Shown one piece after another: positions 17,321 through 25,524 of a stretch of DNA of 64,000 bases. Made by a program: the position numbers and the translations under genes. The notes beneath the pieces were generated by a model. That model ran no database searches, was not told the origin of the DNA, and saw only the letters and a program-made list of their open reading frames with translations. How positions within the stretch are numbered: position 1 is the first letter of the stretch; each line of letters starts with the position of its first letter. Source of the DNA: Mycolicibacterium arabiense. Lineage in GTDB: Bacteria > Actinomycetota > Actinomycetes > Mycobacteriales > Mycobacteriaceae. Location of the stretch: assembly GCF_010731815.2 (NCBI RefSeq), contig NZ_AP022593.1:2046001-2110000 (forward strand), written 5' to 3'.

Positions 17321-17785
17321 ATGCCCGCACAGCGTCGAAGGGGCTCGCGCCGAGGACGGGGAATGCGAGGACCACTGCTGCCCAACACCGTCCCGGGTTG
17401 GCGCAGCAGGGCGGAGCGCTTCGACATGGCGGTGCTCGAGGCCTATGAGCCGATCGAGCGACAGTGGCAGGAAAGGGTGTCGGCCCTCGACGTCGCGGTG
17501 GACGAGATTCCGCGGATAGCCCCGAAGGACCCGGAGAGCGTGCAGTGGCCGCCCGAGGTGATCGCCGACGGTCCGATTGCGCTGGCCCGGCTGATCCCGG
17601 CGGGAGTAGATGTTCGGGGCAATTCGACACGAGCCCGAATCGTGTTGTTCCGCAAGCCGATCGAGCGTCGGGTCAAGGACGCCGACGAACTCGCCGATCT
17701 CTTGCACGAGATCTTGGTGGCCCAGGTGGCCACCTTCTTGGGCGTTGAGCCCAACGTCATCGACCCGACGATCGACGACGACTGA
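17321..17785 (+). CDS. metallopeptidase-family (zincin-like, DUF1025) protein, Rv3259 type
   Basis: The product has 154 residues with a basic N-terminus and the family core VARVERRVKDADEL-like helix leading into LLHEILVAQVATFLGV. In active minimal zincins this helix reads HExxH; here it reads HEILVAQ, so the second metal histidine is missing. The C-terminus is acidic (DPTIDDD). The mycobacterial orthologues share this change as far as I recall, so protease activity is doubtful. The start is supported by the -10 hexamer six bases upstream. Confidence 0.75.
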   Translation: MPAQRRRGSRRGRGMRGPLLPNTVPGWRSRAERFDMAVLEAYEPIERQWQERVSALDVAVDEIPRIAPKDPESVQWPPEVIADGPIALARLIPAGVDVRGNSTRARIVLFRKPIERRVKDADELADLLHEILVAQVATFLGVEPNVIDPTIDDD

Positions 17786-17819
17786 GCGCGGTCGCTCAGG
17801 TAGGTCGCGCGAAGGGGCC

Positions 17820-18218
17820 CTAGACGATGCCGCGCTTGAGGCGACGGCGTTCCCGCTCGGACAGCCCACCCCAGATGCCGAACCGCTCATCGTTGGCGAG
17901 GGCGTACTCGAGGCACCGGTCGCGGACCTCGCAGCCCTGGCAGATGCGCTTGGCCTCGCGGGTCGAGCCACCCTTCTCGGGGAAGAACGCCTCGGGGTCG
18001 GTCTGAGCGCACAGGCCGCGCTCCTGCCACTGATCGTCGTCCTCGTCGTCCGACTCCATGTCGAACCGCTCGTGCAACGGCACCAAGCTCAGCTGGGGCC
18101 GCGCCGGCGCGGCGAACTGGGCCGGCCCCGTGTTGGTGTGCGGCACGTCGCCTACTGAGCCGAGCATCCGCCCATCGAACTGCACGACGCCGTCGAAATC
18201 GACACGCTCATAAGACAT
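17820..18218 (-). CDS. whiB2: WhiB-family iron-sulfur regulator WhiB2
   Basis: The protein has 132 residues. Four cysteines (C70, C93, C96, C102) in the C-x22-C-x2-C-x5-C pattern bind a [4Fe-4S] cluster, followed by the GIWGG turn (114-118) and the basic tail RERRRLKRG that contacts DNA or sigma factor. The N-terminal extension and the neighbouring fbiA identify it as WhiB2/WhmD, needed for septation and cell division in mycobacteria. ATG at 18218 has AGGAGG upstream. The 291-bp region to fbiA is non-coding apart from regulatory DNA; it contains a CGGGAT/ATCCCG inverted repeat at 18399-18418. Confidence 0.95.
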   Translation of the reverse strand: MSYERVDFDGVVQFDGRMLGSVGDVPHTNTGPAQFAAPARPQLSLVPLHERFDMESDDEDDDQWQERGLCAQTDPEAFFPEKGGSTREAKRICQGCEVRDRCLEYALANDERFGIWGGLSERERRRLKRGIV

Positions 18219-18495
18219 ATTCCGCCTCCTCACTTGTCTCGTAGATCGCTCACTGGAGCCCCACCCCTGCAAGTGGCGCCAACTCAATTCGAACAAGTGA
18301 TCGAATCTCGGTCTGCGACACCGGAACCGGAGGGCCAACCGCGAAATGACACTGATGTGATTAGACACGGGTTAGCTGCACCGGTCAAGCGGTAGGGCGG
18401 GATTTCATATCATCCCGTGATCAAAACGCGGCGCGTCGGACATCCGGCGTGTCGGTCACACCCACCCGCGGGCGACACCATCGCACGCCAAAGCC

Positions 18496-18501
18496 TAGTG
18501 T
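18496..18501 (+). promoter_or_regulatory. -10 element of fbiA, leaderless type
   Basis: TAGTGT fits TANNNT and ends eight bases before the GTG start of fbiA. No ribosome-binding site is visible before this GTG, so a leaderless transcript is likely. Confidence 0.45.
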
Positions 18502-18509
18502 CGATCGGT

Positions 18510-19535
18510 GTGAAGGTGACGGTTCTGGTCGGCGGAGTGGGTGGTGCCCGCTTCCTCCTCGGAGTGCAGCGGTTGCTGGGGCTGGGTCAGTTCAGCGCTA
18601 CGCCCCCGGCTCCTTTGCCAGGCGAGCACGAACTGACCGCGGTGGTGAACGTCGGCGACGACGCGTGGATGCACGGCGTGCGCATCTGCCCCGACCTGGA
18701 CACCTGTATGTACACCTTAGGTGGAGGTATAGATCCCGAGCGCGGCTGGGGACACCGGGACGAAACCTGGCACGCCAAGGAGGAACTCGCGGCCTACGGC
18801 GTGCAGCCCGACTGGTTCGGCCTCGGCGACCGGGACCTCGCCACCCACCTCGTGCGCAGCCAGATGCTCCGGGCCGGCTACCCCCTGTCCCAGGTGACCG
18901 AGGCACTGTGCGACCGGTGGCAGCCGGGGGCCCGGTTGTTGCCGGCGAGTGACGACCGCAGCGAAACGCACGTCGTCGTAACGGATCCCGAACCAGGCGA
19001 CGGGGGCAACGCGCAGGACGGGGATGGCAGCCGGCGCGCGATCCACTTCCAGGAGTGGTGGGTCCGCTACCGCGCCAAGATCCCCACCCACGGCTTCGCG
19101 TTCGTCGGTGCCGAGAAGGCCACCGCGGGTCCCGGGGTCACCGAGGCGATCTCTCAGGCCGACGTCGTGCTCGTCGCGCCGTCGAACCCCGTCGTCAGCA
19201 TCGGCGCCATCCTCGCGGTGCCCGGCGTGCGGGCCGCTCTACGTTCGACACCCGCCCCCGTGATCGGCTACTCCCCCATCGTCGCCGGACGGGCACTGCG
19301 CGGCATGGCCGACGAATGCCTGTCGGTGATCGGCGTGAAGACCTCCTCCGAGGCGGTCGGTGCGCACTACGGCGCGCGCAGCGGCGTCGGCATCCTGGAC
19401 GGCTGGTTGATCGACGAAGGCGACGAGGCGACGGTCGAAGGTCTCGAGGTCCGTTCCGTACCCTTGTTGATGTCCGACCCACCGACCACCGCCGAGATGG
19501 TGCGCAGCGGACTTCAGTTGGCGGGCCTGGCGTGA
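18510..19535 (+). CDS. fbiA: phosphoenolpyruvate/2-phospholactate transferase, F420 biosynthesis
   Basis: FbiA (CofD) joins the activated phosphoenolpyruvyl (or lactyl) guanylyl compound to Fo, forming dehydro-F420-0 in mycobacteria. It has 341 residues. The start [21 protein letters not shown] is the family N-terminus, followed by [28 protein letters not shown] and later [16 protein letters not shown]. The GTG at 18510 matches the start of that conserved strand. Translation is coupled to fbiB by a GTGA overlap. The product F420 serves the large mycobacterial set of F420-dependent reductases. Confidence 0.95.
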   Translation: MKVTVLVGGVGGARFLLGVQRLLGLGQFSATPPAPLPGEHELTAVVNVGDDAWMHGVRICPDLDTCMYTLGGGIDPERGWGHRDETWHAKEELAAYGVQPDWFGLGDRDLATHLVRSQMLRAGYPLSQVTEALCDRWQPGARLLPASDDRSETHVVVTDPEPGDGGNAQDGDGSRRAIHFQEWWVRYRAKIPTHGFAFVGAEKATAGPGVTEAISQADVVLVAPSNPVVSIGAILAVPGVRAALRSTPAPVIGYSPIVAGRALRGMADECLSVIGVKTSSEAVGAHYGARSGVGILDGWLIDEGDEATVEGLEVRSVPLLMSDPPTTAEMVRSGLQLAGLA

Positions 19536-20884
19536 GCGTCGACCACGGCTCGGCGGGGACCGTCGAAATCCTGCCCGTGTCCGCCCTGCCCGAGTTCCGC
19601 CCCGGTGACGACGTCGCCGCCGCCATCGCCGGTGCGGCGCCATGGCTACGCGACGACGACGTCGTCGTGGTCACCAGCAAGGTGCTCTCGAAGAGCGAGG
19701 GGCGCATCGTCGCCGCCCCGACGGACCCGGACGAACGAGATGCCCTGCGTCGTCGCCTGATCGACGACGAAGCCGTCCGCGTGCTCGCCCGCAAGGGCCG
19801 GACTCTCATCACCGAGAACGCCATCGGGCTCGTCCAGGCCGCCGCCGGCGTCGACGGTTCGAACGTCGACTCCGCCGAACTCGCCCTGCTGCCCGTCGAT
19901 CCCGACGGCAGCGCCGCGGCGCTGCGCGACCGACTCCGGGAACTGCTCGGCGTCACGGTGGCCGTCGTCGTGACCGACACCATGGGCCGCGCCTGGCGGA
20001 ACGGGCAGACCGACGTGGCGATCGGGGCTGCGGGCCTCGCCGTGCTGCACGGCTATGCCGGCGCCCAGGACGGCCACGGCAACGAACTGATCGTCACCGA
20101 GGTGGCGGTGGCCGACGAAGTCGCCGCCGCCGCAGATCTGGTAAAGGGGAAGCTGACCGCCATCCCCGTCGCCGTGGTGCGTGGCCTGTCCCCACGCGAC
20201 GACGGCTCGAACGGACACTCGCTGGTTCGCGCGGGCGAGGAAGACCTGTTCTGGCTCGGCACCGCCGAGGCGATCGAACTCGGCCGCACCCAGGCCCAGT
20301 TGCTCCGCAGGTCGATTCGCCAGTTCGCCCCTGACCCGGTCGATCCGGCCGTGATCGAGGCAGCGGTGGGCGAGGCATTGACGGCACCCGCACCACACCA
20401 CACCCGCCCCGTGCGGTTCGTGTGGGTGCGCGACCGGGGCCGCCGCACCCGCCTGCTCGACGCCATGCAGGACAGGTGGCGCGCCGATTTGCTCGGTGAC
20501 GGCAGGCCCGCCGACGCCGTCGAGCGCCGCGTCGCGCGCGGTCGAATCCTGTACGACGCGCCCGAATTGATCATCCCGTTCATGGTCCCCGACGGCGCTC
20601 ACGAGTATCCCGACGCCGAGCGGACCGCCGCGGAACACACCATGTTCACCGTCGCGGTCGGCGCCGCCGTGCAGGCGCTGCTGGTCGCGCTCGCAGTCCG
20701 TGACGTGGGCAGCTGCTGGATCGGGTCGACCATCTTCGCCGCCGACCTCGTGCGCAGCCAGCTCGAGCTGCCCGCCGACTGGGAACCGTTGGGCGCCATC
20801 GCGATCGGCCACGCCGCAGAGGGCTCCGTGCCCGACGGCCCGCGCCCGCCGGTGCCGACCACCGACCTGCTCGTCGAACTGTGA
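19532..20884 (+). CDS. fbiB: bifunctional F420:gamma-glutamyl ligase / dehydro-F420 reductase
   Basis: The protein has 450 residues and two domains. Residues 1 to about 245 are the CofE ligase that adds the polyglutamate tail ([33 protein letters not shown]). Residues about 246-450 are an FMN-binding nitroreductase-like domain (RRSIRQF, then [30 protein letters not shown]) that reduces dehydro-F420. GTG at 19532 overlaps the fbiA stop by four bases, and its own stop overlaps the Nudix start in the same way. Confidence 0.95.
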   Translation: MSVDHGSAGTVEILPVSALPEFRPGDDVAAAIAGAAPWLRDDDVVVVTSKVLSKSEGRIVAAPTDPDERDALRRRLIDDEAVRVLARKGRTLITENAIGLVQAAAGVDGSNVDSAELALLPVDPDGSAAALRDRLRELLGVTVAVVVTDTMGRAWRNGQTDVAIGAAGLAVLHGYAGAQDGHGNELIVTEVAVADEVAAAADLVKGKLTAIPVAVVRGLSPRDDGSNGHSLVRAGEEDLFWLGTAEAIELGRTQAQLLRRSIRQFAPDPVDPAVIEAAVGEALTAPAPHHTRPVRFVWVRDRGRRTRLLDAMQDRWRADLLGDGRPADAVERRVARGRILYDAPELIIPFMVPDGAHEYPDAERTAAEHTMFTVAVGAAVQALLVALAVRDVGSCWIGSTIFAADLVRSQLELPADWEPLGAIAIGHAAEGSVPDGPRPPVPTTDLLVEL

Positions 20885-21435
20885 GCCCGCACGCCTCCGT
20901 CGTCGAGACCCTGAGCACCTGGCGCCCAATCGATCCGGCGCAGGACTCGGTACGCAACGCGGTGCTGGCGTTCGTGCTGGCCCGTCCGGATGCGTGCTCG
21001 CGATCCTGCGAGCCGGGCCACGTCACCGCGTCGACGCTGTTGCTCGACCACGCCGGCAGGCATGCGCTGTTGACGCTGCACCCACGGATAGGCCGTTGGG
21101 TTCAGCTCGGCGGCCACTGCGAGGACACCGATCTGGACATCGCGTCGGCCGCGCTGCGGGAGGCCACCGAGGAATCGGGCATCGAGGGCGTGGTGGTCGA
21201 CCCCGTCCCCGCGGCCATCCACGTGCACGCACTGACGTGTTCGCTGGGCGTCGCCACCCGTCACCTCGACGTCCAGTTCGTGGCGCACGCCCCGGCGGGG
21301 TCGGAGATCACCCGCAGCGACGAATCGCTCGACCTGAGATGGTGGCCGCTCGACGGCCTGCCCGACGACGCCGACTTCGGCCTGCGTCAGCTGGCCGCGG
21401 CCGCCGCGGCTCGCGGTCAGACGTCGGTGGAGTAG
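20881..21435 (+). CDS. Nudix hydrolase coupled to the F420 operon
   Basis: The protein has 184 residues with a Nudix box GGHCEDTD followed by [12 protein letters not shown] (about residues 76-100). The spacing between the first Gly and the RE motif is one residue longer than the textbook pattern, as in other actinobacterial members of this family. The GTG start overlaps the fbiB stop (GTGA). In M. tuberculosis a DNA methylase-like gene follows fbiB instead. The substrate is unknown: it could clean up a nucleotide linked to F420 synthesis, or be unrelated. Its 3' end overlaps the convergent manC by 19 bp. Confidence 0.82.
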   Translation: MSPHASVVETLSTWRPIDPAQDSVRNAVLAFVLARPDACSRSCEPGHVTASTLLLDHAGRHALLTLHPRIGRWVQLGGHCEDTDLDIASAALREATEESGIEGVVVDPVPAAIHVHALTCSLGVATRHLDVQFVAHAPAGSEITRSDESLDLRWWPLDGLPDDADFGLRQLAAAAAARGQTSVE

Positions 21436-22505
21436 CGAATGCCGCCGTCGGGGATCGTGATCCCCGGCCACACCCTGGCGCCGCGCAGCAGTTCGCAGCG
21501 AGCGCCGATGTTCGCGCCGTCACCGATGACGCCGTCGCGGATCAGCGCCCGCGGGCCGATGCGAGCGCCGAACCCGATGATGGACCGCTCGATCACCGCG
21601 CCGGCCTCGATGCGCGCCCCGTCGAAGATGACGGCGCCGTCGAGCCGTGCGCCCGCGCCGATCTCGGCACCCCGGCCCACGACCGTGCCGCCGATCAGTA
21701 GCGCACCCGGTGCGACGGCCGCGCCCTCGTGCACCAGTTCCTCGCCGCGGTGGCCCTTGAGGGCGGGCGACGGCGCGATGCCGCGGACCAGATCGGCCGA
21801 GCCACGCACGAAGTCGTCGGGCGTGCCCATGTCACGCCAGTAGGTGGCGTCGACGTACCCGCACACCTTGAGGCCGTCGGACAGCAGCGCCGGGAACACC
21901 TCGCGTTCCACCGATACCGCGCGATCGGTGGGAATGCGGTCGATCACCTCGCGCTGGAACACGTAGCAGCCCGCGTTGATCTGATCGGTCGGCGGGTCCT
22001 GGGTCTTCTCCAGGAAGGCGGTGACGCCACCCTCGGAATCCGTTGGCACGCAACCGAAGGCACGCGGGTCACCGACGCGGACCAGGTGCAGGGTGACGTC
22101 GGCCTTGCGCTCGTGGTGGCTGGTCAGCAGTGCCTTGAGGTCGGCGCCGGACAGGACGTCGCCGTTGAACACCAGCGTCGTGCCGTAGCGCAGCTTGGGC
22201 GCCACATTCGCGATGCCGCCACCGGTTCCGCGCGCCTCCTCCTCGAACACGTACTCGATGTCGAGTCCCAGCGCCGAACCGTCGCCGAACTCCTTCTCGA
22301 ACACGTCCGCCTTGTAGGAGGTTCCGAGCACGACGTGCTTGATGCCTGCGTCCGCGATGCGGCTGAGCAGGTGGGTCAGGAACGGCAGCCCCGCCGTCGG
22401 CAGCATCGGCTTGGGCGCCGACAGCGTCAGCGGCCGCAGTCGGGTGCCCTGTCCCCCGACGAGGATGACGGCGTCCGTCTGCGCTGGATCCACCGGAGTT
22501 CCCAC
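21417..22505 (-). CDS. manC: mannose-1-phosphate guanylyltransferase-type nucleotidyltransferase
   Basis: The protein has 362 residues. The N-terminal nucleotidyltransferase domain has the GGQGTRLRPLT signature with KPMLP (the conserved Lys). The C-terminal left-handed beta-helix is made of hexapeptide repeats (VVGRGAEIGAGARLDGAVI and so on). It corresponds to Rv3264c (called manB or manC in different annotations), assigned to GDP-mannose synthesis from GTP and mannose 1-phosphate. GTG at 22505 lies two bases after the wbbL stop. With manA and manB in this window, the whole route from fructose 6-phosphate to GDP-mannose is present. Confidence 0.88.
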   Translation of the reverse strand: MGTPVDPAQTDAVILVGGQGTRLRPLTLSAPKPMLPTAGLPFLTHLLSRIADAGIKHVVLGTSYKADVFEKEFGDGSALGLDIEYVFEEEARGTGGGIANVAPKLRYGTTLVFNGDVLSGADLKALLTSHHERKADVTLHLVRVGDPRAFGCVPTDSEGGVTAFLEKTQDPPTDQINAGCYVFQREVIDRIPTDRAVSVEREVFPALLSDGLKVCGYVDATYWRDMGTPDDFVRGSADLVRGIAPSPALKGHRGEELVHEGAAVAPGALLIGGTVVGRGAEIGAGARLDGAVIFDGARIEAGAVIERSIIGFGARIGPRALIRDGVIGDGANIGARCELLRGARVWPGITIPDGGIRYSTDV

Positions 22506-22507
22506 GA

Positions 22508-23401
22508 TCAGCCCCGTCCCTTCGCCAATGTTCGCCGAGAATTGCCCACGACCAGCCGCGCGCGTACCGCGAGGGCCGACCTGATGCTCCACCGAAGTGG
22601 AGCCTGCCACCAGCGAGGGTGCCGGTCGGCGAGGAAAGTGTAGGTGCTCACGTGATGGGCAGCCAAGTTGCGGGCCGGGTCGCGACCCGTGCTGTGCCCC
22701 TTGTCGTGCAAAACCTCCGCCGACGGCACGTAGACGTTGAGCCAACCGGCTTGGTGCAACCGATCACCCAGGTCGACGTCCTCCATGTACATGAAATACC
22801 GCTCGTCGAAGCCGTTCACCCCGTCGAAAGCCGACCGACGCAGCAAAAGGCACGAGCCGGACAGCCAGCCGACCGGGCGTTCGCTGGGCTCCAGCCGCTC
22901 CTGACGGTAGGCCGCCGTCCACGGGTTCGACTTCCAGAACGGTCCGACCACCGCGTGCATGCCGCCGCGCACCAGGCTCGGCTGATGACGCGCCGAGGGA
23001 TAGACCGACCCGTCCGGATCGCGGATCAAGGGTCCGAGCGACCCGGCACGCGGCCAGCGCGCGGCGGCCTCGAGCAACTCGTCGATGCTGTTGGGACCCC
23101 ACTGCACGTCGGGGTTGGCGACCACGAAGAACTCCGCGTCGCCCGAGTACGACGGGTCGTGCAGGTAGTGCTCGACGGCCCGGTTCACCGCGCCGCCGTA
23201 GCCGAGATTGGCTCCGGTGCGCAGCAATTGGACGTTCGGGTGCTGCTGCACGGCGGCCTCCGGCGCACCATCGGTGGATCCGTTGTCCGCCATCACGACC
23301 GTGACAGGACGCTCGGTGGCGTGCGACAGGGTCGCGAGGAATCGGTCGAGGTGGGTGCCCGGCGAGTACGTCACCGTCACGACCACCAACTCGTCGCTCA
23401 C
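22508..23401 (-). CDS. wbbL: GlcNAc-diphosphodecaprenol L-rhamnosyltransferase
   Basis: This GT2-family enzyme transfers rhamnose from dTDP-rhamnose to decaprenyl-diphospho-GlcNAc, making the linker that joins arabinogalactan to peptidoglycan. It has 297 residues with the GT-A features VVMADNGSTDGAPE, VVANPDVQWGP (DxD-like) and GWLSGSCLLLRRSAFDGVNGFDE followed by YMEDVDLGDRL. It matches Rv3265c nearly throughout. Its GTG start overlaps the stop of a short upstream leader frame created by a local duplication. It is cytoplasmic and associated with the membrane, and essential in mycobacteria. Confidence 0.95.
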   Translation of the reverse strand: MSDELVVVTVTYSPGTHLDRFLATLSHATERPVTVVMADNGSTDGAPEAAVQQHPNVQLLRTGANLGYGGAVNRAVEHYLHDPSYSGDAEFFVVANPDVQWGPNSIDELLEAAARWPRAGSLGPLIRDPDGSVYPSARHQPSLVRGGMHAVVGPFWKSNPWTAAYRQERLEPSERPVGWLSGSCLLLRRSAFDGVNGFDERYFMYMEDVDLGDRLHQAGWLNVYVPSAEVLHDKGHSTGRDPARNLAAHHVSTYTFLADRHPRWWQAPLRWSIRSALAVRARLVVGNSRRTLAKGRG

Positions 23402-23435
23402 GCGACCACCTTCGCCTCGTCGCTCACGCGACCAC
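23390..23435 (-). repeat. 26-bp tandem duplication of the wbbL start region, with a 9-codon leader
   Basis: Twenty identical bases occur at 23390-23409 and 23416-23435, a period of 26 bp, and they include the wbbL start GTGAGCGACGAG. The upstream copy gives a frame from GTG at 23427 coding MSDEAKVVA and ending in a TGA (23400-23398) that overlaps the wbbL GTG. Ribosomes initiating on the upstream copy would therefore end exactly at the wbbL start. Confidence 0.6.
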
Positions 23436-23508
23436 TACCAACGCGTCACCCACGGCGTAGAGGGTAACCGGCCGACTGCCCTATGCCGCCGTCCGCGTTG
23501 GGCCCCCT

Positions 23509-24552
23509 TCAACGGGCGAAGACTCCGGCGGCGTACTTCGGCTGGTAGTCAGACGTCAGCAGCGCGCCGAAGTTCGACTCCCGGTCGCCCCGATTCCCGG
23601 TGTCGGTGTCGCGGATGCTGTAGATGAACGCCGGGCCGCTGTAGGGCAGGCCCGCGACCGCCGAGAGCACGTCGGTGATCTGCTTGGCCTGCTCCTGCTG
23701 GCTCACGCCGTCGCCGCCCTCACTCGTCGGCGCACCCAGCTCGGTGATCCAGATCCGCTTGCCACCGTCGCCGTTGGCCGCCATCACGTCGTGCACGGCG
23801 CCGACGTCGGACCACCCGTTCTCCGGGTTGGCCGCCAAGCCCGAGGGGAAGACGTACGGGTGTGCGGCCGCGGCGTCGAAGCTGCCCTTGGCGCCCGCGG
23901 CGTACATCTTCTCCATGAACGCAGGCGGTGATTCGTCACCGGGCAGTCGGCTCAGACCCGCCAACACGACGGTGCTGTTCGGCTGCACGGCCTTGATGGC
24001 CGGGTAGGCGGCCTTCACCAGCTCGGTGTAGCGCGGGGCGTTGTGCGGGGTGAAGCCGAAGAACAGCGGCAGGTTCGGCTCGTTCCAGAGCTGCCAGCTC
24101 GACACCCGGCTGCCGTACCGCTGCACGACGGCCGACGAGAAGTCGGCGTAGTCCGCCACGTTGTTCGGCGGGGCGGTGAAGTAGGACCCACCGGGGCGCG
24201 CCCAATCCGGTGAGAAGGCGATGACCCCGAGGACCTTCAGCCCGCGAGCGGTCGCGGCGTTGATCACCAGGTCGGTCTGTCCCCAGTCGTACTGACCCTT
24301 GGCGGTCTCGATCGTGGTCCACGGGATGAGGACGCGCAGCCAGCTGGCCGTGGTGTTGGCGACCGCGTCGAGTTCGCGGTTGACGTCGGCCGAGCCGAGC
24401 CACGTCATCTGCGCGCCGTCGCCGAAGCCGTAACCCGCGGCGGGCACCACAGGCGGCGCGGCGTGCGCCGTTGGTTGCGCGAACACCGCCACGAGCAGGG
24501 CGGCGAGGCCCACGGAAAGGCGTGTGAAGGCAGTCTTGGCCCATCGACTCAT
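23509..24552 (-). CDS. secreted clan GH-A glycoside hydrolase (PslG/cellulase-like)
   Basis: The protein has 347 residues with a Sec signal peptide (cleavage near THAA, residue 32) and a TIM-barrel glycosidase domain. The acid/base is Glu158 in WNEPN and the nucleophile Glu271 in WITELG, as in clan GH-A (GH5/GH39-like). The segment KMYAAGAKGSFDA is shared word for word with the glycoside hydrolase at 47366-48907, so the two are paralogues. It lies between wbbL and rmlD, where M. tuberculosis has no gene. The substrate is unknown; an envelope or extracellular polysaccharide is likely. The start is supported by TAGCTT six bases upstream. Confidence 0.85.
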   Translation of the reverse strand: MSRWAKTAFTRLSVGLAALLVAVFAQPTAHAAPPVVPAAGYGFGDGAQMTWLGSADVNRELDAVANTTASWLRVLIPWTTIETAKGQYDWGQTDLVINAATARGLKVLGVIAFSPDWARPGGSYFTAPPNNVADYADFSSAVVQRYGSRVSSWQLWNEPNLPLFFGFTPHNAPRYTELVKAAYPAIKAVQPNSTVVLAGLSRLPGDESPPAFMEKMYAAGAKGSFDAAAAHPYVFPSGLAANPENGWSDVGAVHDVMAANGDGGKRIWITELGAPTSEGGDGVSQQEQAKQITDVLSAVAGLPYSGPAFIYSIRDTDTGNRGDRESNFGALLTSDYQPKYAAGVFAR

Positions 24553-24558
24553 GCGACA

Positions 24559-24564
24559 AAGCTA
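24559..24564 (-). promoter_or_regulatory. -10 element of the glycoside hydrolase gene, leaderless type
   Basis: On the minus strand TAGCTT ends six bases before the ATG at 24552, with no Shine-Dalgarno, consistent with a leaderless transcript. Confidence 0.45.
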
Positions 24565-24595
24565 CCGGACGGGCTGTTCGCTGCCCGAATACGAG

Positions 24596-25456
24596 TCAGC
24601 CGACGTCGAGGGCGGCGATCAGGGCATCCCGCCAGGGCCGCAACGGCGTCAGCCCGGCATCGGTGGACCGCCGCTGACTCAGCGAGGAGTAGGGCGGACG
24701 GGGCGCGGGCCGGGGATGCCGATCGCTTCCGACGGGCCGCACCTTCTCCGGGTCCGCGCCGACGAGTTCGTAGACCGCCCGCGCCTGATCGAACCGGCTG
24801 GCCGGCCCGTCGTTGACGGCGTGCAGGACCGGGCCAGACACGCCGCCGTCGGCGACCTCGAGCAGTGCTCCCACCAGATCGCCGACGTAGGTGGGTGACC
24901 CGATCTGGTCGGCGACCACGTCGACGGTCGCACCTTCGGCGGCGTTGCGGCGCATCACCGCCACGAAGTCGCTGCCGTCCGCGCCCTCGTAGATCCACGC
25001 GGTGCGGACCACGTGCGCGGAGGGCAGTTCGGCCAGCACGGCCCGCTCGCCCGCCAGCTTCGACCTGCCGTACACCGACAGCGGGTTCGTCTCGTCGTCC
25101 ACGTCGTAGGGTCGGGGCTCGCCGCCACCGAAGTCGCCGTCGAACACGTAGTCGGTCGACACGTGGATCATCCGGGCACCGGCTTCCGCGCACGCCCGCG
25201 CGACGTTGCCCGCGCCCGTCGCGTTCACGGCGTGGGCCCGGTCGGCCTCTCGCTCGGCGTCGTCGACCTTGGTGAAGGCCGCGCAATTGATCACGACGTC
25301 GGACGCCCTGACGTGACGCGCGGGGGCAGCGGCGTCGGTGACGTCACACTGCGCGGACGTCAACGCGAGCACCTCGCGGCCGGCACGGCGCGCGTGAGCA
25401 GCGAGAACCGTTCCCAGGAGCCCGCCTGCGCCGGTGATCACCAATCGCTGCGACAT
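24596..25456 (-). CDS. rmlD: dTDP-4-dehydrorhamnose reductase
   Basis: RmlD is the last enzyme of dTDP-L-rhamnose synthesis, which supplies WbbL and possibly the exopolysaccharide. It has 286 residues, an extended SDR with VITGAGGLLGTVL, HVSTDYVFDG and the catalytic YGRSKLAGE (Tyr-x3-Lys). The ATG at 25456 is preferred to an upstream in-frame ATG because it begins the Rossmann strand directly. It diverges from lcp across 68 bp. The short intergenic region contains a CAGACT hexamer eight bases before the start. Confidence 0.92.
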   Translation of the reverse strand: MSQRLVITGAGGLLGTVLAAHARRAGREVLALTSAQCDVTDAAAPARHVRASDVVINCAAFTKVDDAEREADRAHAVNATGAGNVARACAEAGARMIHVSTDYVFDGDFGGGEPRPYDVDDETNPLSVYGRSKLAGERAVLAELPSAHVVRTAWIYEGADGSDFVAVMRRNAAEGATVDVVADQIGSPTYVGDLVGALLEVADGGVSGPVLHAVNDGPASRFDQARAVYELVGADPEKVRPVGSDRHPRPAPRPPYSSLSQRRSTDAGLTPLRPWRDALIAALDVG

Positions 25457-25512
25457 GGTTGAAGAGTCTGGCACGCCGACTCGCGCTACCCGGTTCGAGG
25501 GCTTCTCGCCAG

Positions 25513-25518
25513 TAGCCT
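25513..25518 (+). promoter_or_regulatory. -10 element of the LCP gene, leaderless type
   Basis: TAGCCT fits TANNNT and ends six bases before the ATG at 25525. Confidence 0.45.
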
Positions 25519-25524
25519 GGGCTG

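Noticed and set aside
17321..17785. Calling the Rv3259-type protein an active metalloprotease
   Set aside because: The second histidine of HExxH is absent, so only the family name is used.
18399..18418. CGGGAT/ATCCCG inverted repeat between whiB2 and fbiA as a terminator
   Set aside because: Only six paired bases, no T tract and no gene ends there; mentioned as possible regulatory DNA only.
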